64,000 nt of DNA from Cristatella mucedo (Eukaryota; Bryozoa; Phylactolaemata; Cristatellidae), in the NCBI GenBank assembly GCA_009760855.2, contig WPIO01000015.1, positions 6,166,501-6,230,500 on the forward strand, written 5' to 3'. Every line of letters begins with the position of its first letter. The stretch's first letter is position 1. Below are positions 11,546 through 21,543 of the stretch, one piece after another. Under the pieces are notes generated by a model. That model made no database searches and was not told where the DNA came from. It saw nothing but the letters and a program-made list of their open reading frames with translations. The position numbers and the translations under genes were made by a program.

Positions 11546-12178
11546 GGTTCTAGCATCGTTTAGTTAACAATTGTAGCGCATTGCACGAGAACGGCCGTGC
11601 CAATGCGAGTGAAATTTTTGTAATGCATTTGTCGCAGAGTTTGCTGTCATATGCAATAAAAAAGGAGCTTTTCGATCAGCATTTCTTTCGTGGCGTTGGT
11701 GGAATGCAGTGGATTGCGGTGGATTGCAACAGATTGCGGCATGGGCCTGGGCCACTGCAATCTTATTTCAGTGCGTGTAGCGTAGTTTGATATTCCAGAC
11801 TTTTTGGAGCTATTCGCAACAGATTTGGGGTGGATTTGACGAGAACTAGAATGGATTGTGGTGGATTTCGGTACAGGCGTCCGGCGACAAAGTTCATTTG
11901 CATAAGTGCGAGTTCGCACAGCGACGTGAAATTTTGTGGACAGATAAATTCAAACGTGAAATACAATATCAGCAAAAAATATGAGCTCGGCAACGCTTAA
12001 GTCTGGTCGTTGCTACCCTAATTAGAGTGATTTCGGTGGATTTAGATAATTCGTCGAACCCGAAAGTTTCATTTGCTGCTGGTCTAGCGGATCAGGCGAC
12101 CACAGTTGACCCGTTGCACATAAATCCAGCTTAGTAAACTGATACTGTCCAACTGCAACGCCTAATTAGGTGGTACTC
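11546..12178. other. no gene seen
   Basis: No coding evidence. There is a small cluster of repeats of 'gtggatt(g/t)' between 11705 and 11860, without regular period. Confidence 0.4.
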
Positions 12179-12258
12179 AGCACGCCCGTTGGTCGGGCAG
12201 AGTGGTGTGAGTCCGGCTGGGGCGGAACGACATTGTGTGGGCGACCACGCCCACAACG
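12175..12258. repeat. direct repeat unit 1 (~84 bp)
   Basis: The segment from ACTCAGCACGCCCGTTGG to CGACCACGCCCAC recurs at 12532-12614 with about 90% identity by eye. The pair flanks ~270 bp that could be a small mobile unit, but I find no terminal motif. Confidence 0.7.
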
Positions 12259-12531
12259 GGTTTCGTGGTGGTGTCTCCGGCTGCGGTTGTTCTAATGGAA
12301 TCTCACGGAGATACAAAGACACGAGCGGGCGAACGTGAGCGGTGAACGAGACTCTCTCTTTATGCCCCATCGGGTACATATACGAGCTGGGGGCTGACTC
12401 ACCAGAGATAAGGGAGTGCATCTGCAGTGGGCCACATGCTTACCGAAAAGGCTGCACCGAGTCACTGGCTCAACCACCCGCCGCAGGCGGGCATACATCA
12501 GCGGCCGAGAAGCAACAGGCGCACACAACAC

Positions 12532-12614
12532 TCAGCCTGCCCGTTGGCCGGGTGGAGTGGTGTGAGTCCGGCTGGGGCGGAACGACATTGTGTTCGCGAC
12601 CACGCCCACAGCGG
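12532..12614. repeat. direct repeat unit 2 (~83 bp)
   Basis: Second copy of the 12175-12258 unit, same orientation, containing TGTGAGTCCGGCTGGGG and CGACCACGCCCAC. Confidence 0.7.
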
Positions 12615-12839
12615 CACCGAAAACAATATATTTAAAAAATACAATGCAATATATTGTCCCGTATAAATATACATATTTTTCCGGAGGCCTGACCTGTCTC
12701 TTGTTCAGTCTTACCTCAAGAGTCTTGGCCAAGAAGGCGAACCGTGCTCAGCTTCCGAGTCTTCGTTCAGTCAGCTCCACAGTAAAGTCTACATACTTTC
12801 ACCTACATGACATTGCTAAAATTTGAGCTTATTTAGCCA

Positions 12840-13580
12840 GGGATACCACATCGAAATTGGTCCACGCATTTGCGAAATCCCGTCTCGACTTCTATAATTT
12901 ATTGCTTGCTCGTCTTCCTGCCTGTGCAATCAGGCGCTTACATCTGGTGCAAAAACTCTGCAGCTAGGCTTGTCTGTCGTGGGCCCTGCAGTTACCACAT
13001 CGCACCACTTCTCGCCGACCTGCACTGGCCCCCAATCAAGCAAACCATCAACTTCAAGGTTCTGTCAGCCATTTTTAAGTCTCTTCATTCTTTAGCTCCA
13101 GCCTACCAATCAGATCTACTCCCCCACCAGGCTAAGTAAGCATCGTGTCACCTACTTTTCGGAATCAAACTGTTTACCCATACCTCGTACAAATCTCAAA
13201 TATTTTGGAGACCGTGCCTTTAGTTCGTATGCTCCTAAAGTCTGGAACTCACTCCCGACTTGCGTGACGACATATCCTGATTTGACCACATTTAAAAAAC
13301 AAACTAAAAACGCATATCTTTGAGACAGGGTCGCAGTGATACGTCCTAAATTGTATGTGCTTATGCATGCTGGCACTATTACATGCTGCCACTAACCATG
13401 CATGCATGCCGAACCTGTGCATGCCACCCCTAACCATGGTATTCTTGTTGTTTATCGAACATGCTACCACTAACCATTCGATCGTGCTTCCTTTTCGGCA
13501 AATGTAAAGCGCCTTGAAAGAGATTACATTATCCGAGGGTGCTATATCAAATGCATTATTAATAATAATATTATCATTCC
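12840..13580 (+). mobile_element. LINE A copy, plus orientation
   Basis: 5'-truncated. The plus strand carries SRLDFYNLLLARLP-like, CKNSAARLVCRG, LLADLHWPPIKQ, IFKSLHSLAPAYQS, then in other frames TNLKYFGDRAF, KVWNSLPTC and TYPDLTTF. The 3' hairpin is degenerate and ends in an AAT-rich tail at 13555-13575. Several frameshifts. Confidence 0.75.
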
Positions 13581-13780
13581 ATAAATATCGGACCGCCACA
13601 ATGTTACTTACTTATTCAATCAAGACTGAAGATGGATGGAATCAAGACCAACTGTGTAAACGTGGCTTCACGAGCACAGTGTTCGTGGCGTAAGGATTTT
13701 GGCACAGAAGGGGCTACAGCGTGTTTGCAAACAATGCCCACAAACTAAAGTGATACTTCATTTGACTAGCAAATTCAGCA

Positions 13781-13935
13781 TGATCGGCCGAGTTAGCCTC
13801 GAAAAGTCGCGATGTGTAATGAATAGCGATATCCGTTCGGGGTTCAAAACCGCGGTAAGCACGAGGGGGATAATTCTACGAGTACGTCTCCACCTGCAGG
13901 GGTTGGTGGGTAAGCAGACCGATGCCAAACCGCCG
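13781..13935 (+). repeat. possible second tRNA-like SINE
   Basis: A-box-like CGGCCGAGTTAG (13787-13798) and B-box-like GGTTCAAAACC (~13839-13850) are present, but the spacing is longer than usual and no second copy in this window confirms a repeat family. Confidence 0.3.
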
Positions 13936-14474
13936 GCCTATATATAGTGTAGGAATAACTTCCAATGCTAAATATATCTCATGCGCAAGCTCAGTGAAGG
14001 CTATTTGTTGACTATGCTGTACTTTGAAACTTGCCCACAGCCCATCACTTTTAGGCTCACCCGTACCGGAAGCGAGAGCGGATCTCGAGGTGCGGAGGCG
14101 AAGTTACCCGGTTCATGCTTTCTTCCTGACGCCGACGGCTCTCGTTGTCCGGCTTTTGTTCCTCCGTCGCCGCTCGACCTCCACACTCTGAGGACGAACT
14201 GCGCGTTGGTGAGCCAGAAGTGCGAGCCAAAAGCCCAAGTGCCGTCGCAGTGATTTGAGTGGCATCAGAGTTACGTCAGCAACGCGTGCGAGAGCTCCGC
14301 GCCGCCCGCCAGCCACGCTCCACGCCGCCCGTCAGCTGTCGGCGTGCGAGCTCCGCCATTCTGTGCCTGTTCGATTCGCAGCAGCGAAGCTCGAAGTCTG
14401 GAGCGGATAGGACTGAAAGAACGTGCGCCGAGTCTCTATTCCATCGTGAGGCGTAGACGGAGTGAGCAGTGAGA
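13936..14474 (+). promoter_or_regulatory. probable promoter and 5' UTR of the FAM210A-like gene
   Basis: GC- and CpG-rich sequence from about 14060 to the start codon, unlike the AT-richer flanks. This fits a CpG-type housekeeping promoter and 5' UTR. I see no TATA box at a convincing position. Confidence 0.4.
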
Positions 14475-16318
14475 ATGGGATTCGTGCTTAAAGCACCGAC
14501 CTTGCTTAGATTACTGCTCCGCCGCTCGACTCTCCGCGGGGAAGGCAGACTGACCCCGGCGGCCGCCGCGACCTTCTCCGACTATCCTGCATTTGGCGAC
14601 GGACTGCTGCACGGTCTGGCTGGGGCGAGTCATCGGCGTTGTTGCCCTGCCGCAAGGCTCAGCCTTTGCTTGCAGCACCCGTCGGCTGGCGTGGCCACTG
14701 GCTCATCCCTTTTGCTAGCTTCGACAGACGCCGCCTCTGAAGGAGCGAACTCGGGAGCTGGTGTGAGGCAGCCACTGGCCGCCGGAGGAGATAATCCATC
14801 GGCCCCTGACGGCGGGGACAGCGGCAAGAAAGTCTCGCTATTCCAAAGATTTAAAAACGCATATAAGGAATACGGAAAAGTCCTCATAGGAGTTCATCTT
14901 GCTACGTCGGCGGTTTGGTTTGGCAGCTTCTACTACGTTGCTAGGAGGTGAGCGCAGCGACGCTTGCTTGACAAGGGGGGGTGAGCGATGCTTAGATGGC
15001 TCGTAGTCGTGGTATTAAGATAGTTTTTTATCACTATTTGCGTGCCACTGTAAAATCTCTCCCGTTCTGTACTGTCTGGCCTCAAACGTGTCCTGTCGTA
15101 TTGCTTTTAACTCAGTAAGCGTTACATAATTGTTACCACTCGCTACCACCGTTAGAGTCAGTCTGCTTAGAACAGACAACATTTGTAACACAATCGCAGC
15201 GTTTTTAGCTCGTATGATTGGAATTCTGGAAGCTCTTGAGATGAAAGGTGCATGGTTCCGGCAGTCTGGTGTGGAGCTTAGGAAAAGATCGACCCCATAT
15301 CTTGCCGTTGCGTGGTTTTTCTAAGTTATGAGCCTTTGAATCTGATTCTGAGCTCCTTGTAAAGGTGACCAGTGTCATCTTTGCCACGTGCTTGACGAGC
15401 CACTATTCTGACGTTGATTACTGCTAGCTCCTGTTGCATAGTGCAACTTCGCCTATTGTCAGTTGCCGTTCAGTGATGAGCCGTTGAACTGTTTAGAGCC
15501 AGCTCCGATAGGAACCGCTCCTTTGCTCAACTGACCTCAATCCAGCATGGTTTTGCCAGATCTTTTAATTTTTGTTTGACCTGTTTCTGTTGTAGTTGTG
15601 ACGTAGATATGGTTCTACCATAGAGCAGCAGCATCAATCCAGATAGCATGCAGATGCGTTTTTTAGCTCGAGCTCACGTCCTCCCCCTGACTTGCCTGTG
15701 GCTCAGCAATCGCTTCTGCCCGGATCGTGTTGCCTTGGGCTGGCTGCTCTGCAGGGCTGTGTCCAAGTTGCATGCAGCTTTTCTCCTCTGCTTTGTAGCG
15801 GACTCGACGTTGCACCTCTTATGCAGGCCGTGGGAGTGAGCAATGCCATCATTTCGAAAGTGACCGACTCGGCAGCTGGTGACCTGGCCGTGGCCTACGT
15901 GCTGTATGAGCTGACGAAACCCATTCGCTTCGCTGTCACAATCTTCGGGACCCAGCACACTGTTCGAAAGTTGCGTCAGTGGGGCTACATGGAACAGCGC
16001 AAAGACGAGGATCGGCTGAGTACTCTTGCACGTGAGGGGCGCGAGCAGCTTAAGGAGAAGCGGGCAGCGATTACGGAGAGGATGCGGCAGCGAGCAGGTC
16101 GGCGCCTGGTGTTTCGCCGACGAAACTCGGCTGCCCGTGCTGCTCGACATCCGGTGGACTCGGTAGCTAGCAGGGACCCAGGTGCAGGGCCTGTCGCTCC
16201 GTCGCCGACCAACGGTTCGCCAGTGTTGCCTGAGCAAGATCCTGGCAGAAGAAGTGGACTTCGGGCAAGCTCTAAAAGCCCAGCAAAGGGTAGCGATTCT
16301 AGCAGTAGCAGGGAATAG
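14475..16318 (+). CDS. FAM210A: FAM210A-like mitochondrial membrane protein (DUF1279), two exons
   Basis: Exon 1 is 14475-14947 and exon 2 is 15799-16318; the 851-bp intron has a GTGAGC donor and a TTTGTAG acceptor. Joining restores the frame (AG|C, Ser) exactly where the DUF1279 fold continues, giving 330 residues. The N-terminus is Arg/Leu-rich without acids for ~35 residues, like a mitochondrial presequence. The conserved core starts with KNAYKEYGKVLIGVHL and a first membrane segment ending AVWFGSFYYVA. Exon 2 adds a second hydrophobic stretch, then TVRKLRQWGYM and a highly charged, Arg/Lys/Glu-rich tail with a Ser-rich end. FAM210A acts at mitochondria in animals (translation and energy metabolism); this copy's role is inferred. 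I chose ATG 14475 over the in-frame GTG at 14469. This is the most gene-like locus in the window and appears intact. Confidence 0.9.
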
Positions 16319-16800
16319 CTGCTTCATTATGCAGCACGGCAGCTCACACGGACGAAGTGCACTGGCGATTGCACAATTGGGTGACTTGTCAAATATTGAA
16401 ATATAGGTCATGCACCTCGAAGAGGTGTTGGCTACTGCAGTGCTGGGTACAAGCCAGCTCACGGAGGTGCATCACAATTGGCTGCTCAGTCATCGGAAGC
16501 AGCCGTTCAAGCATCAGAAGCATCCCTCTTCAAGAATAATAGCCCCAGTTCAATCATTAGAAGCCACTGCTGGTAACTTTGGCAGCCGCTTTTGTCTTTC
16601 ATGTGCTCTAATGGTTGTTTATGCAGTGATGTATGGCGACCTGGAAAATACTTGACTGTAAAAAGTCTTTTTAGGCCTCTTGTTATTTCGATGTCGTTAT
16701 GTAAGCTGATACAGCCCGTGGCTTAACCATCATGCTTATGTACACATATCGCTCGGAAAAGAGGGCTATTTCCACTGACTAGAAATTGCAAAAAATAAAA
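16319..16800 (+). other. 3' UTR of the FAM210A-like gene with poly(A) signal
   Basis: Follows the TAG stop. An AATAAA hexamer lies at 16794-16799 in an A-rich stretch, a plausible poly(A) signal. No other feature seen. Confidence 0.45.
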
Positions 16801-16959
16801 ATGTATTACATGTTTTGTTACATCGCAAATGTTGCTCAAAGTGATATGCTAAACCATTCTCACACGCAGATCGCTCGTACAGCGCAGTTTGGAAGTATTG
16901 CAGATAGGTTAAAGGGTCCAACGTGACAGTGAACAGACTGCCACGTGGCTTTCGTGATG

Positions 16960-18919
16960 TTCTGACAAGTTTGGTGGCGGGTTGCAATTGTTGTTCGCGA
17001 ATAGTGTGGCTAAAAAATGTGCAGTTTTTCGCATGGGTCATCGTTTGAATCGGTTGCTATCAGGTCTTCATCAAAGACAATGCCTCTCACCGTTGCGATG
17101 CACCGGCCTCCTTCTGGCTGTCTAAACTTGTTTATAGAGGAGTTTTCAGAGTTCCTCGCTACAATATTTGTTTGTGACAGGCCGTTACTGATTTTAGGAG
17201 ACTTCAATATTCACGTTGACAACCCTAGCAACAGCCAGGTCCGCTCATTTCTTGACTGTCTGGAGAATTTTGATTTGGCCCAACACGTTAATCATAGCAC
17301 CCACGTCGGTGGCCACATTCTAGATCTCGTGATCACTAAGGATATCCTCCCCACTGACTTTGTGGTGTGCCCACTGACCCTCTCAGATCATTGTTCGGTC
17401 TCTTTTACTGTTCCTGCTACCTCGTACGTACAGGGCAATGTCGAATTTGCCAAACGACGTAACTTACAAAGCATTGACATGGACAAGTTTTTGAAATCTG
17501 TTTGTGATGCAGGCCTTCTTGATCTGCATTCAGACTCGACCGGCAGCCTCAATACCATCACTGATGCGATGAACATGACACTCAGGAGTGCTCTTGCCAA
17601 GCACGCTCCCGTTCGCTCTATCTGTGTTCAAAGTCGTGGAGATTCCTTTCAATTTACAAAGAAACTCCTAAAGATGCGCCGGGTTAAGCGCAGGCTGGAA
17701 CGTCGTTTCAAGAAATCGGGATCTGAGGCAGACCTAGTCAATTTTAAAGACTTCCTTCGAGTTCACACCCGAAAGCTTAAAAAAGCCAGGGCTTCTTTTT
17801 TCATTAGAAAGCTGAACTCTTGCCAGTCGGACACTAAACAGATTTATAAGACAGTAAGCCATTTACTGGCCAATGCTGTGAGGTCTGACTCCCCAGATAT
17901 TAAGGGGTCGGCCGAAAAGTTTTCAGCCTTCTTTACTGAAAAAATTGTGCACATTCGTGCCTCCATTAAGCCCCCTCCGACCAAAGCAATCGCCGTTCCT
18001 CAACCTGTGACCTTTCTTAAAAGGTTCTCCGATGTTTCTGCCTGTGATGTGGCTGCTTTAATAAGGTCTAGCAAAAAGAGCTCGTCTCCTGAAGACCCCA
18101 TACCTTCATCTCTGTGGTCTTCACTTGCAGACCAACTTAGCCCTGCCATAACCAAGATTTGTATTGCTTCTTTGGGAAAAGGGGTCGTCCCCAAGTCCTT
18201 CAAATCGGCAATCGTTAGACCCATTCTTAAAAAGCCTGGATTAGACACAGAGGTCCTAGCAAACTATCGTCCAGTTTCCCATCTTCCGTTCTTATCAAAG
18301 ATTCTTGAAAAAATTGTTGCTAAGCAGCTAGTTGAACATATTGAAAATAATGGAATGTCAGAAACATTTCAATCAGGGTTCAAGAGGCAGCACTCTACTG
18401 AAACTGCTCTCCTCCGTGTCAACAATGAAATTCTACGTGGCAACGACGACGGGAATGTCACTGCCCTAGCTCTGCTAGATCTGTCTGCTGCCTTCGACAC
18501 CATTGAACTGCTGCATCAGTTTCAGCCTGTTCGCGCCCTCAGGTTCTGTGTGGACAATAAATTAGCTGTCCCGTTCCTCCGCTTAAAGACAGTTGGCGAC
18601 AGAAGCTTTAGCTCTGCAGGTCCTAGACTGTGGAACTCGCTTCCACAATTCTTATGCAACGACATCTACTCTCCAACTGCCGACTGTGGCACATCTTTTT
18701 CAGCGGTCCTGAGCTGCTACTTTTATGCTACTCACTACCTCAACTGCTCTCCTGACTCTGCTATGCTTCCCACTTTCTCTTTGCTGCGTGAGACGAAGTC
18801 TGTTGGCTACCGAATGCGTACCGAAAGCCGCTTAGGCTGTGAGTTCGTTATACAAAACTCTCCTGCGTAACACCCACATGGTCTTTATGACTTTGGGGAG
18901 TTACTGACGGAGATACATG
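16960..18919 (+). mobile_element. LINE B copy with endonuclease, RT core deleted
   Basis: One open frame of 617 codons (17017-18870). It starts inside the APE-type endonuclease: LILGDFNIHVD (17190-17222) and LSDHCSVSF (17380-17406) are the GDFN and SDH catalytic-motif regions. The linker and the N-terminal half of the RT follow, up to [10 protein letters not shown] (~18505). There the sequence jumps straight to ELLHQFQPVRAL, a segment that in the 8.6-10.9 kb copy lies about 265 codons downstream. The deleted part contains the YADD box, so this copy cannot encode an active RT. The deletion keeps the reading frame. The 3' end carries the family end GGAGTTACTGACGGAGATACAT. Confidence 0.88.
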
Positions 18920-19800
18920 TTCTTAGCAGGCGAGCCTAGCTGCTAAGCATTCTCCACTAGTAGATGCCATACTGCACAAGCAGAAAGACCTACAAGAAGA
19001 GAGCGACATAAGCTTAGACCGGGTGTCGCAACAACCGTCGAGACCTTTCGCTATTATATCGTGTTTTATGGCTTGACTGGTTCTATGTATCGCTTTTTAT
19101 AAAGGATTTCTATGCAATGCAATCGGCAGTGTTAGCCTTTGATTATCTGGGCTCACTCGGTGAGCAGGCTGAAGCCAGGATTTTTCTAGTCGACTCGTTC
19201 AGGACAGGGGTTCGGAAGCCAGGATTTTTTGAGAGGGCTAAATCGTAAGCGTGTCGTTGGAAGTCTCAAGGCCACAACCGATTCCCCAGAGCTGCAAAAG
19301 CTATGTGCAGGCGTTATTCCATCCAACTTCGTCAATTTACTTGAAGGAGCTGGGGTCAAAATTTTCAGTGACGCGGCCGCAGTATTTTTTTTGCAATTCT
19401 ATGGAAAAACTGAAAATATGATTGTTGACCGGAACTGCCGAGTTGTCCCAACACTTTTACATTAGAGCAATCTGTCGACGGGTGAAGCTTTGACGGGCGA
19501 AAAAGCTGGATAAAGCTTGCCTACGCTTCGTCTGATCTGAGACTTAACACTGCTGTCTAAAAAATTCCACTGCTTCAGCATAGACATCCAAAGCGAGCCA
19601 TTGGAATCGATGGGACCGCTGAGATCGCTGATCAAGTCGTCTGGGTAATTTTTGTTGTGGCAGTTTCTGTGGGTTTCTCTTCGTAGCTCTACCTCTGCAA
19701 TTGTCACCTAGCTCTACAACGTTTGCCTCGCTCTCAGACTCCCGGTTCTCTCTGTTGAAGACTGCTCGTCCCCATCGGAGTAATGAATAAAATAAATAAA
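18920..19800. other. no gene seen
   Basis: No coding domain. 19229-19465 and 19462-19707 are open frames without recognisable content. An (A)n(TA)n-rich stretch at 19785-19800 abuts a SINE. Confidence 0.4.
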
Positions 19801-19972
19801 TCCTAGCTGATTAAACAGCCTCGTTTTTGTATAGCGATAAAAGAGCCTTTACGGCTATCACCACCGCTTGCAGTGGCGATAAAGGATCACCCACCGCAGG
19901 AATCTAACCCACGACCTCGGAACCGAGGTTGTGAAAGCCACCGCCTTACTCAGTGTGCCACCACGGCTCACC
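19801..19972 (-). repeat. tRNA-derived SINE
   Basis: Full-length, minus orientation. Starting from 19972 it reads GGTGAGCCGTGGTGGC, an A box (TGGCACACTGAGTAAGG), a B box (GGGTTAGATTCC, one change from consensus), then the 3' body with AGCCGTAAAGGCT and the end GGCTGTTTAATCAGCTAGGA. It shares length and order with the copies at 22.8 and 60.8 kb. Confidence 0.85.
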
Positions 19973-20084
19973 ATAGTCGGTACAGAGAGCCCGGGACAAT
20001 GTAGCACCCGGATGGTTGATGAAGGAATGTATGGATACGTGGTACGTGCGATCTTTAGTCATAATGCTTAGTAGGGTCCACAGT

Positions 20085-20165
20085 GCAGAAGTAATAATAG
20101 GAATACAACTGTATAGCGCCATCAGAGAACTGAATCTCTCTAGGCACTCTACAGATGCTGCATAC
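20085..20165 (-). repeat. LINE A 3'-end stub
   Basis: AATAAT tail followed by 'gcgccatcagagaactgaatctctctaggcactctacagatgctg', the family hairpin and adjacent UTR. Confidence 0.55.
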
Positions 20166-20346
20166 AAAGCATTACCAAATGTTTTGTGGCAACATCAGCA
20201 AGCAGCAGGCATAGTGTAAGTAGGTACATGTACACGAAGGTAGCAGAAGAGTTTCTGGCAATTATTTTCAATCACACCTTCCAGAGCTCCCTGGCACACA
20301 GGTGAAATGCGTTGCTAGGCGTATGTCCTTTTCGCCGATAAAAAAT

Positions 20347-20508
20347 AATTGGCTGACTTTACAGCCTCATTTGTGTAACGGCAGAGGAGCCCTGACGGCT
20401 ATCAACAACACCGCTTGCGGTGTGCAATACAGGATCGCGCGCCCACTGCAGGACTCAAACCTACGACCCGGGTCGTAAAGAATGAGCACCTTATCCATGG
20501 GCTAAGAA
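20347..20508 (-). repeat. tRNA-derived SINE, diverged
   Basis: Same family as 19801-19972, but with substitutions and small insertions (duplicated 'aacaccgcttgcggtg' region). The B-box region is CGGGTCGTAGGTTTGAG on the minus strand. Confidence 0.65.
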
Positions 20509-20564
20509 ATATGCCTCGTATGCCTTACACATCCTACCAGATGCTTATGCGGTAAAATGCTACT

Positions 20565-20640
20565 ACCTCCCACCATAGTCCTTGTGGCTCTGCGGAGTTA
20601 CAGACGCAGATAATTTACAATGCTATTTATATTAGTAGAA
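20565..20640 (+). repeat. LINE B-like 3'-end stub
   Basis: 'tccttgtggctctgcggagttacagacgcagataa' resembles the 3' terminus of LINE B (GGTCTTTATGACTTTGGGGAGTTACTGACGGAGATAC). Only the last ~70 bases are present. Confidence 0.4.
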
Positions 20641-21367
20641 AGTGCTAATTAACAAGGAAGTTAATCGTGATAGTAGTGTAACCGAGTTCCGGGGGTCAGA
20701 GACTCTTTCCTGCCAAGCCCCGCCCTACTCCGGCCACGCTGCCGCTCGCCATGCCGCTAGGCTAGGGTAAGACGAGCGGCCGTGAGGTCAGACCTCTTTA
20801 TAATATCGCATGCGCCAACAACAACAACAGGGGAACTAACAAGTCTACAGGGGAAGATCCTATACAAAGTACACTAAAGGGGCGCAAGACGACGCAGCAA
20901 GCGCGAACAAACATGTTAATTGGTCAGTCGGCTTCCGAAGTCCTGCCGTTGTACCGACTCCGAATCCAACAGTACGAGTGTACGCCATAAAAGTTCCGGC
21001 TGGCTGAGTAACTGCTTGGCTAGTCGGAGTCGACGTCCACCGCAGTCGAGAGCTTCCGCCAAAAGACAACAACTCACGGGGGGCCACGAACACGCTACGC
21101 GGAGGACGCGGAATATACAAGTCACAACAACGAGCGTGCTATCCAGCTCCGCTCGGGCCTTGGGCACTCGTTGGCTTGCGTGCGTGGCCTCATCGTTGGA
21201 GCACGCCTGCAACCATCTAGGCGCATAACTCGGCAAGATCGGGAGCCTCCAACACCATGACTTACTCGGCCAACTTCTCCTACCCAAGAGCCCCGGTAAA
21301 CGCACGTCGCCGCACATCCGGCCGTGCCGTAGATCCGACCCCGGCCTCGCCGGTGACCCTTACCCGT
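20641..21367. other. no gene seen, GC-richer flank of the Polinton
   Basis: GC-rich sequence with long chance frames on both strands (20916-21317, 20920-21228). Base composition changes abruptly to AT-rich at the Polinton border near 21460. Confidence 0.45.
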
Positions 21368-21485
21368 GTTGTAAGGAAATTCACTTCTTAAGACAATTCC
21401 ATTTTCAATCCTTCTCATGCTCACTATCGTTCGCACTCAAAGTCTTGAAAAGGAAATCGTCTTAAGAATTAAATTTCCTTACAAC
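21368..21485. repeat. inverted repeat at the left Polinton border (extra TIR copy)
   Basis: 21368-21408 and 21445-21485 are near-perfect reverse complements (~41-bp arms, 36-bp spacer). The right arm overlaps the left TIR of the Polinton. The left arm has the orientation of the right TIR (compare 44808-44845), so a second terminal sequence sits head to head just outside the element. Confidence 0.75.
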
Positions 21486-21543
21486 ATTAAAACTTTTGTC
21501 TTATGATTTTTTCAATTAAACAAATTTTATTTCCTTAATATAG
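21459..21543 (+). repeat. left terminal inverted repeat of Polinton
   Basis: Begins GTCTTAAGAATTAA and matches the reverse complement of 44754-44838 over the full ~85 bp, at roughly 80-85% by eye. It ends at the TATAG just before the polymerase start codon. Confidence 0.85.

Noticed and set aside
20682-21300. Possible solo LTR starting TGTAACCG
   Set aside because: No matching CA end, second copy, primer site or target duplication could be seen.
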